A stretch of 18,812 nt of DNA from JBCCTX01 sp039197765 (lineage in GTDB: Bacteria; Bacteroidota; Bacteroidia; J057): contig JBCCTX010000144.1 of the NCBI GenBank assembly GCA_039197765.1, positions 1-18,812 of the forward strand, written 5' to 3'. The translations under genes and the position numbers were made by a program. The first letter of the stretch is position 1; each line of letters begins with the position of its first letter. Below are positions 1 to 7,398 of this stretch, one piece after another. The notes under the pieces are model-generated. The model was not told the origin of the DNA. It worked only from the letters and a program-made list of their open reading frames with translations, and ran no database searches.

Positions 1-331
1 CGTGATCCCAAAGTTCGTATTGTATCCCTCTGATACGATGTCCGTTTAAAATCTTGTGAAAAAATCTCGTAAAAAAGTTGCTTTTCTTTTTATGGAAATG
101 AAATACCCACAATCCTATCTGAGAAAGAATTAATGAATCTAATGCAGAAACTGTGTGTCCTACGAAATAGATAAAAGGGATTGAAAAAAGGATTAGGAGA
201 TTTGATAAAAAAGCTAATTCCTCAATGGCACTTTTAGAAAACGTTGGATACGAAATGGCAAAAGCTAGTAGAAATAATGATCCCGAAATAAAATATACAA
301 TTAGATCTCGAAGGGTATATTTATCATCCAT
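1..331 (-). CDS. Small membrane protein, partial (C-terminus beyond left edge)
   Basis: An open frame of 110 codons runs from an ATG at 329-331 off the left end of the window without a stop. The product starts MDDKYTLRDLIVYF and has two hydrophobic stretches, about residues 10-28 and 42-60, that look like membrane helices. A basic, aromatic-rich segment follows (around HFHKKKSNFFTRFF, residues 81-94), probably cytoplasmic. I do not recognise the family and assign no function. It lies 41 bp downstream of the Ack-PduL gene on the same strand, with no terminator-like hairpin between, so it may be co-transcribed. The uninterrupted frame and the hydrophobic helix / basic loop pattern support a real gene; the C-terminus and true length cannot be seen. 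Confidence 0.6.
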   Translation of the reverse strand, partial: MDDKYTLRDLIVYFISGSLFLLAFAISYPTFSKSAIEELAFLSNLLILFSIPFIYFVGHTVSALDSLILSQIGLWVFHFHKKKSNFFTRFFHKILNGHRIRGIQYELWDH

Positions 332-372
332 ATGAATATTTTCAAGGGGTTATCTTCGTAACTTCACGTCCC

Positions 373-2184
373 TCAACTCACCCTACGCTTCACAAACTGG
401 GCAGCGTTACCCGAGGCGACAAGTACACCCGTATCCTGCCTTCTCAACTCTGCGGCATTTCCCTCATCGGTATCAATATGCATTTCCAGGACATAGTTGG
501 GAGATACGCGAACCAGCACCTGGCCGAAGGTCAAGCTGCGTTCCTCGTTTTCAATCCGTACTTCTACCACATCTTTATCAGCCAGACCAAATGCCTCAGC
601 GTCCTCAGGTGTCATGTGGATATGGCGCCAGGCGCAAATTACCCCTTCTGTCAATTCCAAACTTCCTGCAGGGCCGATCAGCTTGATCCCTGGCGTATTC
701 TCAATGTGGCCAGAAGCCCTGACAGGAGCATCTATCCCTAGGAAGAATTCGTCGGTTCGGGAAATTTCCACTTGGTTTTTGCTACGGGTAGGTCCAAGGA
801 CCCTTACTCGTTCTAGGGAGCGCTTAGGCCCCACCAAGGTTACCTGTTCTTTTGCAGCAAACTGCCCTGGCTGAGTCAACCAGCGGTGGACTTCTAACGT
901 ATGGCCTTTACCAAAAAGAACCTCAACTGCTTCTTGAGTAAGATGGACATGGCGCGCAGAAATGGCTACGGGAATGGGTTTCGCTTCTGGCTTGGGTTTG
1001 CTTATTTCCGTAATAAGCGCCTGAGCTTGATGAGCAATCTCTCCAGATTCATCTGTGGGAATTACAAGCAATCTTACTCGGCTGAAGGAAGTGGAGATCT
1101 CAGCAATAGCCTTGCGGTCATCTTGGTCCGCATCGCGGTTTTTGTCTTCGCTCAGCACCGCTCCTAAAAAGTCCAGACGTTGGCAGGCTCTTTCCCTAAT
1201 TACCTGGCTATTTTCCCCTATTCCACCTGTAAAGATGATGGCATCTACTCCTCCCATTACAGCAGCATAGGCTCCTATGTACTTCCTCAGCCGGTGGGCA
1301 AATACCAGAATTGCCCTACGTGCATCCTCATCCCCTTCAGCAGCCTTTGCCTCTAAATCGCGCATATCGCTTTCCCCAGATATGCCTTTCAAGCCACTGT
1401 ATTTATTTAAGACTAAATCTGCTTCCTCTACGGTCCAGCCCTCTTTTTCCATCAGCCACAAGAGGATTCCCGGATCAACGTCTCCACTTCTTGTGCCCAT
1501 TACCAAACCTTCCAAAGGAGTCATTCCCATAGAGGTTTCTATGGAGCGTCCATATTCTACAGCAGCAAGGCTAGCTCCATTTCCCAAGTGGCAGGTGATT
1601 AAGCGAAGCTGCCGAATGTCTGTCTGAAGGTATTCCGCTGCTTGGCGGGCTACATATTGGTGGCTGGTACCATGAAAGCCGTACCTGCGTATAGCATACT
1701 TCTCGGTCAGTTCTTTGGGAAGGGCATAGACCTGTGAGCGTTTGGGTAGGGTATGGTGAAAGGCTGTATCAAAGACCGCTATATGGGGGAGATTGGGCCA
1801 GCTCTTCCGTGCAAATCGAATGCCCATCAAATTGATCGGATTATGGAGAGGAGCCAGGGGATTCAAAGAGTCAATTTTCTCTTCCTCTACGTCTCCGATT
1901 AGAACAGGGCCTTTGAAAAAGGTACCGCCATGAACCACTCGGTGACCTGTACCTTGAATAGCTCTCTCTCCTAATTGCTCCCTAAGCAAGGGAAGAATCT
2001 CCTCGAATACCGCTTGGTGCCCTCTAGATTTACACGGGATAAATGGCTGGTCATTAATTTGAATACGAGCCGCGTCTTCTTGAAGCCGTTCTACGCGAAA
2101 GTCTAGCCATCTGGAGTTGGTAAGGGTATCTATTCCTTCGATTTTTATGGAGGAACTACCACAATTGAAAATAAGGAGATTCAT
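373..2184 (-). CDS. ackA: Acetate kinase fused to PduL-type phosphotransacylase
   Basis: This 603-residue protein joins two enzymes that normally act in sequence: a phosphotransacylase (acyl-CoA + Pi to acyl phosphate + CoA) and acetate kinase (acyl phosphate + ADP to acid + ATP). Residues 1-393 are a full-length acetate/propionate kinase: NCGSSS at 7-12, HRVVHGG at 81-87 (Arg82), VFDTAFH at 137-143 (Asp139), YGFHGTSH at 168-175 (His171), GTRSGD at 230-235 (Arg232) and TGGIGE at 319-324. A Lys/Pro-rich linker (about 394-405) follows. Residues 404-603 are a complete PduL domain with all expected zinc ligands: His412 and His414 in SARHVHLT, Glu473, His521 and His523 in WRHIHMT, and His569 in EMHIDTDEGNA. 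There is no room for the N-terminal encapsulation peptide of microcompartment PduL, and no shell genes are nearby, so a cytosolic enzyme is inferred. It lies 86 bp downstream of the debranching enzyme gene on the same strand. Whether acetate or propionate is preferred cannot be read from the sequence. Confidence 0.95.
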   Translation of the reverse strand: MNLLIFNCGSSSIKIEGIDTLTNSRWLDFRVERLQEDAARIQINDQPFIPCKSRGHQAVFEEILPLLREQLGERAIQGTGHRVVHGGTFFKGPVLIGDVEEEKIDSLNPLAPLHNPINLMGIRFARKSWPNLPHIAVFDTAFHHTLPKRSQVYALPKELTEKYAIRRYGFHGTSHQYVARQAAEYLQTDIRQLRLITCHLGNGASLAAVEYGRSIETSMGMTPLEGLVMGTRSGDVDPGILLWLMEKEGWTVEEADLVLNKYSGLKGISGESDMRDLEAKAAEGDEDARRAILVFAHRLRKYIGAYAAVMGGVDAIIFTGGIGENSQVIRERACQRLDFLGAVLSEDKNRDADQDDRKAIAEISTSFSRVRLLVIPTDESGEIAHQAQALITEISKPKPEAKPIPVAISARHVHLTQEAVEVLFGKGHTLEVHRWLTQPGQFAAKEQVTLVGPKRSLERVRVLGPTRSKNQVEISRTDEFFLGIDAPVRASGHIENTPGIKLIGPAGSLELTEGVICAWRHIHMTPEDAEAFGLADKDVVEVRIENEERSLTFGQVLVRVSPNYVLEMHIDTDEGNAAELRRQDTGVLVASGNAAQFVKRRVS

Positions 2185-2270
2185 AGGGAAACTTGGAGAA
2201 ATTCAATAGGTATTTTACGAGGGGTAAAAATAGCAGAAACTTCTCCAGAGGAAAATAAAGGGCCAGTAAA

Positions 2271-4349
2271 TTAGCCACTAATTCTAGATTTCGTAACCGT
2301 CCGCTCGGTGAGAATCGCTTTTTTCTTTTCCATGGGAACTAGCCCCATAGGAGGTTCTTTGTAAAGGGAATAGGCGTGAATAACCCTGAGTAATTCCGCT
2401 ATGCTCCATGCTTGGGCGATACAGCCTTTAGGAGCAAAGGGCGCCTCTCCCTCAAAGATTTCCGATAAACTGCCCATTCCTGCGTCTCCCATGTGAGATT
2501 TCATATTCTCAACCACCGTAAAAGCCTGCTTACGGCCTTTCTCCCCTTTTACTTTTACGAGGGCATCGACAAAAGGACCTAACAACCAGGACCATACTAC
2601 CCCTTGATGATAGGCTGCATCCCGCTTGTATTGATTGCCCTGATACTTATGGAGATACATAGGATCATCAGGGGCTAGGCTTCGCAAGCCAACTCTTGTG
2701 TACAGCTTGTCCTCTACAATTCGCAATACCTTCCGCGCCTGGTTCATATCCAATAGCATAAATGGGAGGCTTATCGCAAATAATTGGTTGGGGCGAACTG
2801 CAGGATCTTTGTAGTCTCCATTAACGTAATCGTAGAGGCAGTTCTTATCGGGATTCCAAAAGGTTTCAAAAAAGGACTTGCGAATCGCGTTTGCACGGTC
2901 AAAGGCTTCCTGAGCCTGGCACTCATCTCCCGAGCCGCCCAGTAGAATGCCGTAAATTTTCCAGGCATTGTACCACAGGGCATTGATCTCTACTGCCTTG
3001 CCAATCCTTGGAGTTACAACCCAATCTCCTACTTTGGCATCCATCCAGCTGACTTGTACGCCTTGCTCTCCAGCGTAAAGAAGTCCATCTTCTTCCGTAT
3101 GGATTTGATAGCGGGTTCCATGGTCGTGCCACCACAAAATTTCTTTGAATACAGGGAGAATTTCCCCTAAAACGAATTCCCAGTCATTGCTTGCCTGGAG
3201 GTACTGATATACAGCGACAAAGAACCACAAGGTAGCATCTGCATTGTTGTATTTGGGCTGCTCATCGTAATCCGAAAATCTATTGGGAATCATGCCCTCA
3301 CTCACATGCTCGGCAAATACGCGAATGATGCTTCGGGCAATTTCCAATTTCCCTGTAGTCAGGCATAGCCCTGGAAGGGAAATCATGGTATCACGGCCCC
3401 AATCTGAGAACCAGTGATATCCTGCCATAATTGACATTCCTTTGTTTCCTCTCTGAACGAGGAACTGATCTGCCGCCAGTAGGAGCTTCTTCACAAATAG
3501 GTCTCCCGTTGTATCAAAATTTACAATCTTCTTCCTTCGTTTGTACTCTCGCTCATAGAGCTCTCCTATATCCCTCTTTTGGGGATTATGGGTAGAAACC
3601 AATACATCCAGTATATCTCCCTCCTTTAGTTCACGCGCAAAATAGCCGGGATTATATAGGTTTTCCAACGCATCCTGGCCACGTTCCATCTCCACCCGAT
3701 ATTCAAAGTGCTTGTACCAGTCTGGGGCAGCGATAAATTCACTGTCTGTTGCGTGAATATACAGTGTGGGATATCCTGCTTCTAATTCTAACTTTAGAGA
3801 ACCTTTTGTATGGGTATTGGGAATTTCAGGGAAAACCTTATCCGTATTTAAGGAATGGAAATCTCGCGGGCCCAGCAAAGGAACTAACTCAAGGGTAAAC
3901 GGTTGGTCTGCAGCGAGCACTTCGTATCGAATTAACGTAGAGTTTTCCCCGTGGAGCGCAAGAATACTTTTCTTCAGCCGTATAAAATTCACCTGATAGG
4001 TAAATTCAGGAAATAGATTGCGTTGGAAGTTCTGCAGATACATATTCCCTTTGGGATCTAGAATTCCCCCTTGGTACTCGTTCATCCCCAGCTGATACAC
4101 TTGATTTTTCTGAACGATACGCTCATCCAGTTTGGATAGGAGAACTACACGCTCTACTGGCGGTTTTAATGATGCCACCAATATTCCATGGTATCTCCGG
4201 GTATTGGTACAAGTAAGGGTAGAACTTGCATATCCACCCAAGCCGTTGGTTTCAAGCCATTCATATTTGATAGCCTGGTCGAAGTCGGTTGTAATGGAAG
4301 GGGCAAAAGAGTGGTTCATCTTTCTTTTCGTGTTTGATGCATCGTGCAT
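2271..4349 (-). CDS. Amylo-alpha-1,6-glucosidase (archaeal-type glycogen debranching enzyme)
   Basis: The 692-residue product matches bacterial/archaeal glycogen debranching enzymes, which hydrolyse alpha-1,6 branch points of glycogen or limit dextrins in the cytoplasm. Residues about 25-280 are the N-terminal beta-rich domain, with WLETNGLGGYASST at 31-44 and NTRRYHGILVAS at 49-60. Residues about 285-675 form the (alpha/alpha)6 barrel (GDE_C), with GYHWFSDWGRD at 310-320, YNNADATLWF at 367-376 and AYHQGVVWSWL near the C-terminus. There is no signal peptide, and the length fits the family. The ATG at 4349 gives the longest form; the ATG at 4319 (residue 11) follows an A-rich stretch and still precedes the conserved domain, so it may be the real start. 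Neither has a Shine-Dalgarno sequence. The downstream same-strand gene is the Ack-PduL fusion. Family assignment is firm; the exact polymer substrate is inferred. Confidence 0.93.
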   Translation of the reverse strand: MHDASNTKRKMNHSFAPSITTDFDQAIKYEWLETNGLGGYASSTLTCTNTRRYHGILVASLKPPVERVVLLSKLDERIVQKNQVYQLGMNEYQGGILDPKGNMYLQNFQRNLFPEFTYQVNFIRLKKSILALHGENSTLIRYEVLAADQPFTLELVPLLGPRDFHSLNTDKVFPEIPNTHTKGSLKLELEAGYPTLYIHATDSEFIAAPDWYKHFEYRVEMERGQDALENLYNPGYFARELKEGDILDVLVSTHNPQKRDIGELYEREYKRRKKIVNFDTTGDLFVKKLLLAADQFLVQRGNKGMSIMAGYHWFSDWGRDTMISLPGLCLTTGKLEIARSIIRVFAEHVSEGMIPNRFSDYDEQPKYNNADATLWFFVAVYQYLQASNDWEFVLGEILPVFKEILWWHDHGTRYQIHTEEDGLLYAGEQGVQVSWMDAKVGDWVVTPRIGKAVEINALWYNAWKIYGILLGGSGDECQAQEAFDRANAIRKSFFETFWNPDKNCLYDYVNGDYKDPAVRPNQLFAISLPFMLLDMNQARKVLRIVEDKLYTRVGLRSLAPDDPMYLHKYQGNQYKRDAAYHQGVVWSWLLGPFVDALVKVKGEKGRKQAFTVVENMKSHMGDAGMGSLSEIFEGEAPFAPKGCIAQAWSIAELLRVIHAYSLYKEPPMGLVPMEKKKAILTERTVTKSRISG

Positions 4350-4536
4350 AGGCGACCCGCAAGAGCTAAAAACTCACCTATTGATTGTATAAAATGGGGT
4401 GTTGTTTAAACGGGTTTCAAAACACAGTGTAGCAAGTCCCTCCTTATTAAACCTAAGTCTAATTACATTTCCTACGTACTGGATCGCGGTAGACAAACCC
4501 AAGGAAACGTAGAGAATTTATCAAAATTCCTAAAGT

Positions 4537-4560
4537 ATTATTGAACAGTAGATCAATAAT
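4537..4560. repeat. AT-rich inverted repeat in the 4350-4630 intergenic region
   Basis: ATTATTGA (4537-4544) and TCAATAAT (4553-4560) form a perfect 8-bp stem with an 8-nt loop. It lies between the lysA terminator and the debranching enzyme start. It has no adjacent T run on either strand, so it is more likely an operator-like site or chance than a terminator. I see no other clear signal in 4350-4584, and no good match to the Bacteroidota TAnnTTTG promoter element. Confidence 0.35.
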
Positions 4561-4584
4561 GTGGAATAAGTCTATTATCAAGTT

Positions 4585-4619
4585 AAAAAAATCCTGGGCA
4601 AAATTCAGGATATTTTTTT
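4585..4619 (-). terminator. Rho-independent terminator of the purS-lysA operon
   Basis: On the minus strand, ATCCTG and CAGGAT (4606-4611 and 4591-4596) form a stem with a 9-nt loop. An A run precedes it and a run of Ts (4585-4590) follows it, and these flanks can extend the stem. It begins about a dozen bases after the lysA stop. The plus strand also gives a T run after the hairpin, so it could work in both directions. Confidence 0.8.
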
Positions 4620-4630
4620 GTTAATCCTAA

Positions 4631-5899
4631 TCAGTCCCACTCAATTTCGAGCTGTTTAGACAGCAAATCTTCAAAAGTCTCTCGCTTCCTTATTAAGCGC
4701 GCTTTCCCCTTCCAAACCAATACTTCTGCTGGGCGCAAACGAGAATTATAGTTAGAACTCATCATAAAACCGTAGGCCCCTGCATTCGACAAAGCCAATA
4801 TATCTCCTTCCCTTACCTCATTTAGTTTCTGGTCTGCACCGAAGGTATCCGTCTCACATATATACCCAACAATGGTGTATATTCTTTGTATACCCCCAGG
4901 ATTAGAGAGATTGGTAATCTGATGGAAGCTCCCGTACATCATGGGACGAATAAAGTGGTTCAGTCCAGAATCTACTCCCACAAAAACTGTTGCGGGCGTG
5001 GGCTTGATCACATTTGCCCGCATACAGAAAATCCCTGCTGCACTCACCAGGAATTTTCCGGGTTCAAACCATAGCTCCAACTTTTTTCCATAGGTTTTGG
5101 AAAAGTTTTGGTACTCTCCCTCTAATTTTTTTCCTACTTCCTCAATATCGGTTTCGAGGTCTCCAGTCTTGTATGGCACCTTAAATCCACTTCCAAAATC
5201 AATGAATTCCAGGCCTGGAAATTCATGCGCAAGTTCAAACATGATCCTAGCACTCTGCAAATAGGATTCTGCATTCAGAATGTCAGAACCCGTATGTACA
5301 TGAAGGCCAGCAACCTGAATGTCATTTGCTTTAATGATCCGCTGTACATGACGCTTTTGGAAGATGGAAATCCCGAATTTAGAATCGATATGCCCTGTTT
5401 GGATCTTGTGATTTCCCCCTGCAGAAACATGTGGATTAAAACGCAAACCACAAGGCACGGTGTTGCCATACACATTTCCAAACTGCTCTAAAATAGAAAT
5501 GTTATCAATATTTATGCATACCTCCAGCTCCACAGCTTGCTTAATTTCCAGAAAAGAGACACAACTTGGAGTAAAAACAATTTCCTTAGGGTCAAACCCT
5601 ACATGGAGTGCCATCTTTACTTCTTGAATGGAAACACAATCCAGTCCCGCTCCAAACTGCTTAAGCAATTTGAGGATGCTCATATTACTCAAGGCTTTTA
5701 CTGGATACTTAATCTTGCAGTTCAAGCCCTTGAATGCATTCAACAGACGATTGTACTGGTGCTGAATTTTTTCTCCGTCATAGATGTAAAGGGGTGCACC
5801 AAACTCTGCACAAATATCTAGTACATCTAAGCCCTGAATTACGTATCGGTTTTGCTGGATTTCCAGGCTTTCAACAACTTCTTGCACATTCAAATTCAT
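4631..5899 (-). CDS. lysA: Diaminopimelate decarboxylase
   Basis: The 422-residue protein is a PLP-dependent, fold III decarboxylase that converts meso-diaminopimelate to L-lysine, the last step of lysine synthesis. The N-terminal alanine-racemase-like barrel (about 40-285) carries the PLP lysine Lys68 in KYPVKALSN, TGHIDSKFGI (168-177, a LysA-type motif), HVHTGSD at 200-206, and GSGF at 236-239 in the phosphate-binding position. EPGK at 279-282 stands where EPGR is usual. The C-terminal beta domain has the catalytic Cys348 in ICETDTFG and the AGAYGFMMSSNYNS block at 373-386. TGHxDSKFGI favours LysA over ornithine/arginine or carboxynorspermidine decarboxylases. The start overlaps the purS stop by 4 nt (ATGA), which implies translational coupling. 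A terminator follows the stop. Confidence 0.93.
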   Translation of the reverse strand: MNLNVQEVVESLEIQQNRYVIQGLDVLDICAEFGAPLYIYDGEKIQHQYNRLLNAFKGLNCKIKYPVKALSNMSILKLLKQFGAGLDCVSIQEVKMALHVGFDPKEIVFTPSCVSFLEIKQAVELEVCINIDNISILEQFGNVYGNTVPCGLRFNPHVSAGGNHKIQTGHIDSKFGISIFQKRHVQRIIKANDIQVAGLHVHTGSDILNAESYLQSARIMFELAHEFPGLEFIDFGSGFKVPYKTGDLETDIEEVGKKLEGEYQNFSKTYGKKLELWFEPGKFLVSAAGIFCMRANVIKPTPATVFVGVDSGLNHFIRPMMYGSFHQITNLSNPGGIQRIYTIVGYICETDTFGADQKLNEVREGDILALSNAGAYGFMMSSNYNSRLRPAEVLVWKGKARLIRKRETFEDLLSKQLEIEWD

Positions 5900-6153
5900 G
5901 ATCCAGATTCCTCTATTTCCACAAAATATTGTTCAATAATGGGGTTAACCAGTAATTTTTTGCATGCTTCTTTGACTTGAAGGTCCGCATTTTCTTTGCT
6001 GTCGGACACAATATTCAGTTCGATTCGTTTACCGATCCGAATGTGATCCATTTGTCCAAAACCTAGGTTTTGTAAGCCCAAAAGTGTTGCCTTTCCCTGT
6101 GGGTCCAGCAATTCGGGTCGAGGCATGATATGTATTGTGGCTTTATATTTCAC
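5896..6153 (-). CDS. purS: Phosphoribosylformylglycinamidine synthase subunit PurS
   Basis: This 85-residue protein has the length and signature of PurS, the small subunit that bridges PurL and PurQ in the FGAM synthase complex (step 4 of purine synthesis, cytoplasm). It opens with a KATIHIMPRPELLDPQG block (residues 4-20), followed by GLQNLGFGQMDHIRIGK (26-42) and a C-terminal LLVNPIIEQY segment (67-76), all typical of the family. purL and purQ are not in the window. It is the first gene of a two-gene unit with lysA, which is functionally unrelated. The 110-bp gap upstream (6154-6263) is divergent from the nuclease gene and must hold the promoters of both; I found no clean consensus there. 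Confidence 0.93.
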   Translation of the reverse strand: MKYKATIHIMPRPELLDPQGKATLLGLQNLGFGQMDHIRIGKRIELNIVSDSKENADLQVKEACKKLLVNPIIEQYFVEIEESGS

Positions 6154-6263
6154 AAGAATAAATTGATTTTACGAACTAACGCGGTTCAAAACTCCGAAAA
6201 TACGGGAAAATATGCTAAATATTTGTGTAATTTCGATTTGAAATCGAGCTGCTCAGAGTAATT

Positions 6264-7238
6264 ATGAAGAACCTCAAACGCGCCATTCGCGACGGATACG
6301 TAAAAATTAATAAGCGTAAAGATACCGTTACCTACCTGCCTCAAGGCAAAACCCGTAAGTACAGCAATCCTGAGGAAAAAATCCAACTGGAAACCTACTT
6401 AACGCTTCTATACAAATATCGCTATCCTGTGAAACAAATTCGGGTCAGCGATCGGGTGAAGATTGGCTCCTCAAGTCGAGAGGCGGATGTGGTGGTTTAT
6501 CATGATGAGAAGGGAAAAGATCCTTTTATTACCATTGAATGTAAAAAACGCAAAGTCTCCAAAAACGTGTTCAAAGAGGCCATAGATCAAGGTTTTTCCT
6601 ATGCTGCAGCGACCAATGCAGAGTATGTTTGGGCTACCTCTGGCGATAAGAATGCCTATTTTGAAGTGTGGGATCATGCGATCAATGAACGGATGAAGAA
6701 CCGAGTCGCTAACATTCCTCACTTCTCTCAAACCAAAAATAGTTCCGCTATTCATCGGTTTTCTAAGTGGTTGGGAAGAAAACCTGCCTTGACAGATACC
6801 TTCTTGTATTCCATTGTGCTTTTAGTTTTCATGGGGATAATCACCAAGCTGGTTGTAACCTACTACGATGAGTTGCGCAGCTTCGTAGAACCCTTTGTTT
6901 CAGGCTTCGGGTGGCAACTCAACTGGATATTCAATACCATTGTATTTGCAGCAACCTTACTCAGTTTGGTATTTGGGGGAATTTTTATGCGCAGCCATCA
7001 ATTTTTCAATACGCCTCGCCTTCAAAAACGAGCTAGCTACTTTTTTTTGGCGCTTATCCTCTTTCTCCCTGCATGGTATATGGGAATAAGCATGTCAGAT
7101 CCTCAGTGGTGGTCCGAAGCACATTTTGTATCAGAGCCTGTGAAGGAGTGGATCTTCTTTCTACCCTACCTGAAGTCTATGCCATTTACCTTTATTTTGG
7201 TATTTCTTTTAATCACTTTGTTGAGCAGAACTGCTTAA
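6264..7238 (+). CDS. Membrane-anchored PD-(D/E)XK nuclease (HsdR N-terminal-like)
   Basis: The 324-residue product has two parts. Residues about 20-145 match the N-terminal nuclease domain of type I restriction R subunits. All expected motifs are visible: Glu38 in the first helix (NPEEKIQLETYL, 35-46), Asp75 in SREADVVVY, Glu92-Cys-Lys94 in TIECKKRK, and a QxxxY pair at Gln109/Tyr113 (DQGFSYA). Residues about 180-320 hold four strongly hydrophobic segments (about 180-200, 219-241, 257-275, 295-319), giving a C-terminal membrane anchor with the nuclease inferred to face the cytoplasm. There is no helicase/translocase domain and no hsdM or hsdS nearby, so it is not a normal type I system. Family members without the anchor are common in Bacteroidota as proteins of unknown role. 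It reads toward the coiled-coil membrane gene at 7399 and may share a transcript with it. Target and role are unknown; defence or DNA uptake/repair at the membrane are guesses. Confidence 0.8.
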   Translation: MKNLKRAIRDGYVKINKRKDTVTYLPQGKTRKYSNPEEKIQLETYLTLLYKYRYPVKQIRVSDRVKIGSSSREADVVVYHDEKGKDPFITIECKKRKVSKNVFKEAIDQGFSYAAATNAEYVWATSGDKNAYFEVWDHAINERMKNRVANIPHFSQTKNSSAIHRFSKWLGRKPALTDTFLYSIVLLVFMGIITKLVVTYYDELRSFVEPFVSGFGWQLNWIFNTIVFAATLLSLVFGGIFMRSHQFFNTPRLQKRASYFFLALILFLPAWYMGISMSDPQWWSEAHFVSEPVKEWIFFLPYLKSMPFTFILVFLLITLLSRTA

Positions 7239-7347
7239 ATTTTGGTATATTACAAATATATAAGCTCAAGGGGTTTATAGATAAATAGTCCAAAGTTGAG
7301 GGTAACCTTTGAATGGATATCAAAGTATATTTCTTAGGCCCAATACC

Positions 7348-7396
7348 ATTGGACCATTGACTATAAACCGTGGACCATTAACTGTGGACTGTAAAC
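7348..7396. repeat. Seven in-phase copies of a degenerate 7-bp repeat
   Basis: The 49 bases divide exactly into ATTGGAC, CATTGAC, TATAAAC, CGTGGAC, CATTAAC, TGTGGAC and TGTAAAC, with consensus near YRTNRAC; the last two bases (AC) are invariant in all seven. The array ends 2 bp before the ATG at 7399, so in an mRNA it would be the ribosome-loading region. Its function is unknown. I have an unreferenced impression that similar GGAC/GAC heptad strings occur between genes in other Bacteroidota. Confidence 0.8.
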
Positions 7397-7398
7397 TT

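Noticed and set aside
497..1627. Several plus-strand frames of 70-125 codons across the Ack-PduL gene
   Set aside because: They are antisense shadows of a strongly conserved gene and have no recognisable product.
6154..6263. Bacteroidota-type promoter (TAnnTTTG) in the purS/nuclease divergent gap
   Set aside because: Only near matches (for example TAATTTCG) were found. The same check at 9194-9250, 13456-13560 and 16242-16384 gave no clean consensus, so no promoter is claimed.
6264..7238. Remnant of a type I restriction system
   Set aside because: No helicase domain, hsdM or hsdS is present, and the protein is a complete two-part frame with intact motifs rather than a broken R subunit.
7309..7398. 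Upstream start for the coiled-coil gene at 7309
   Set aside because: The extra 30 residues are mostly encoded by the heptad repeat. The ATG at 7399 gives a normal polar N-terminus.
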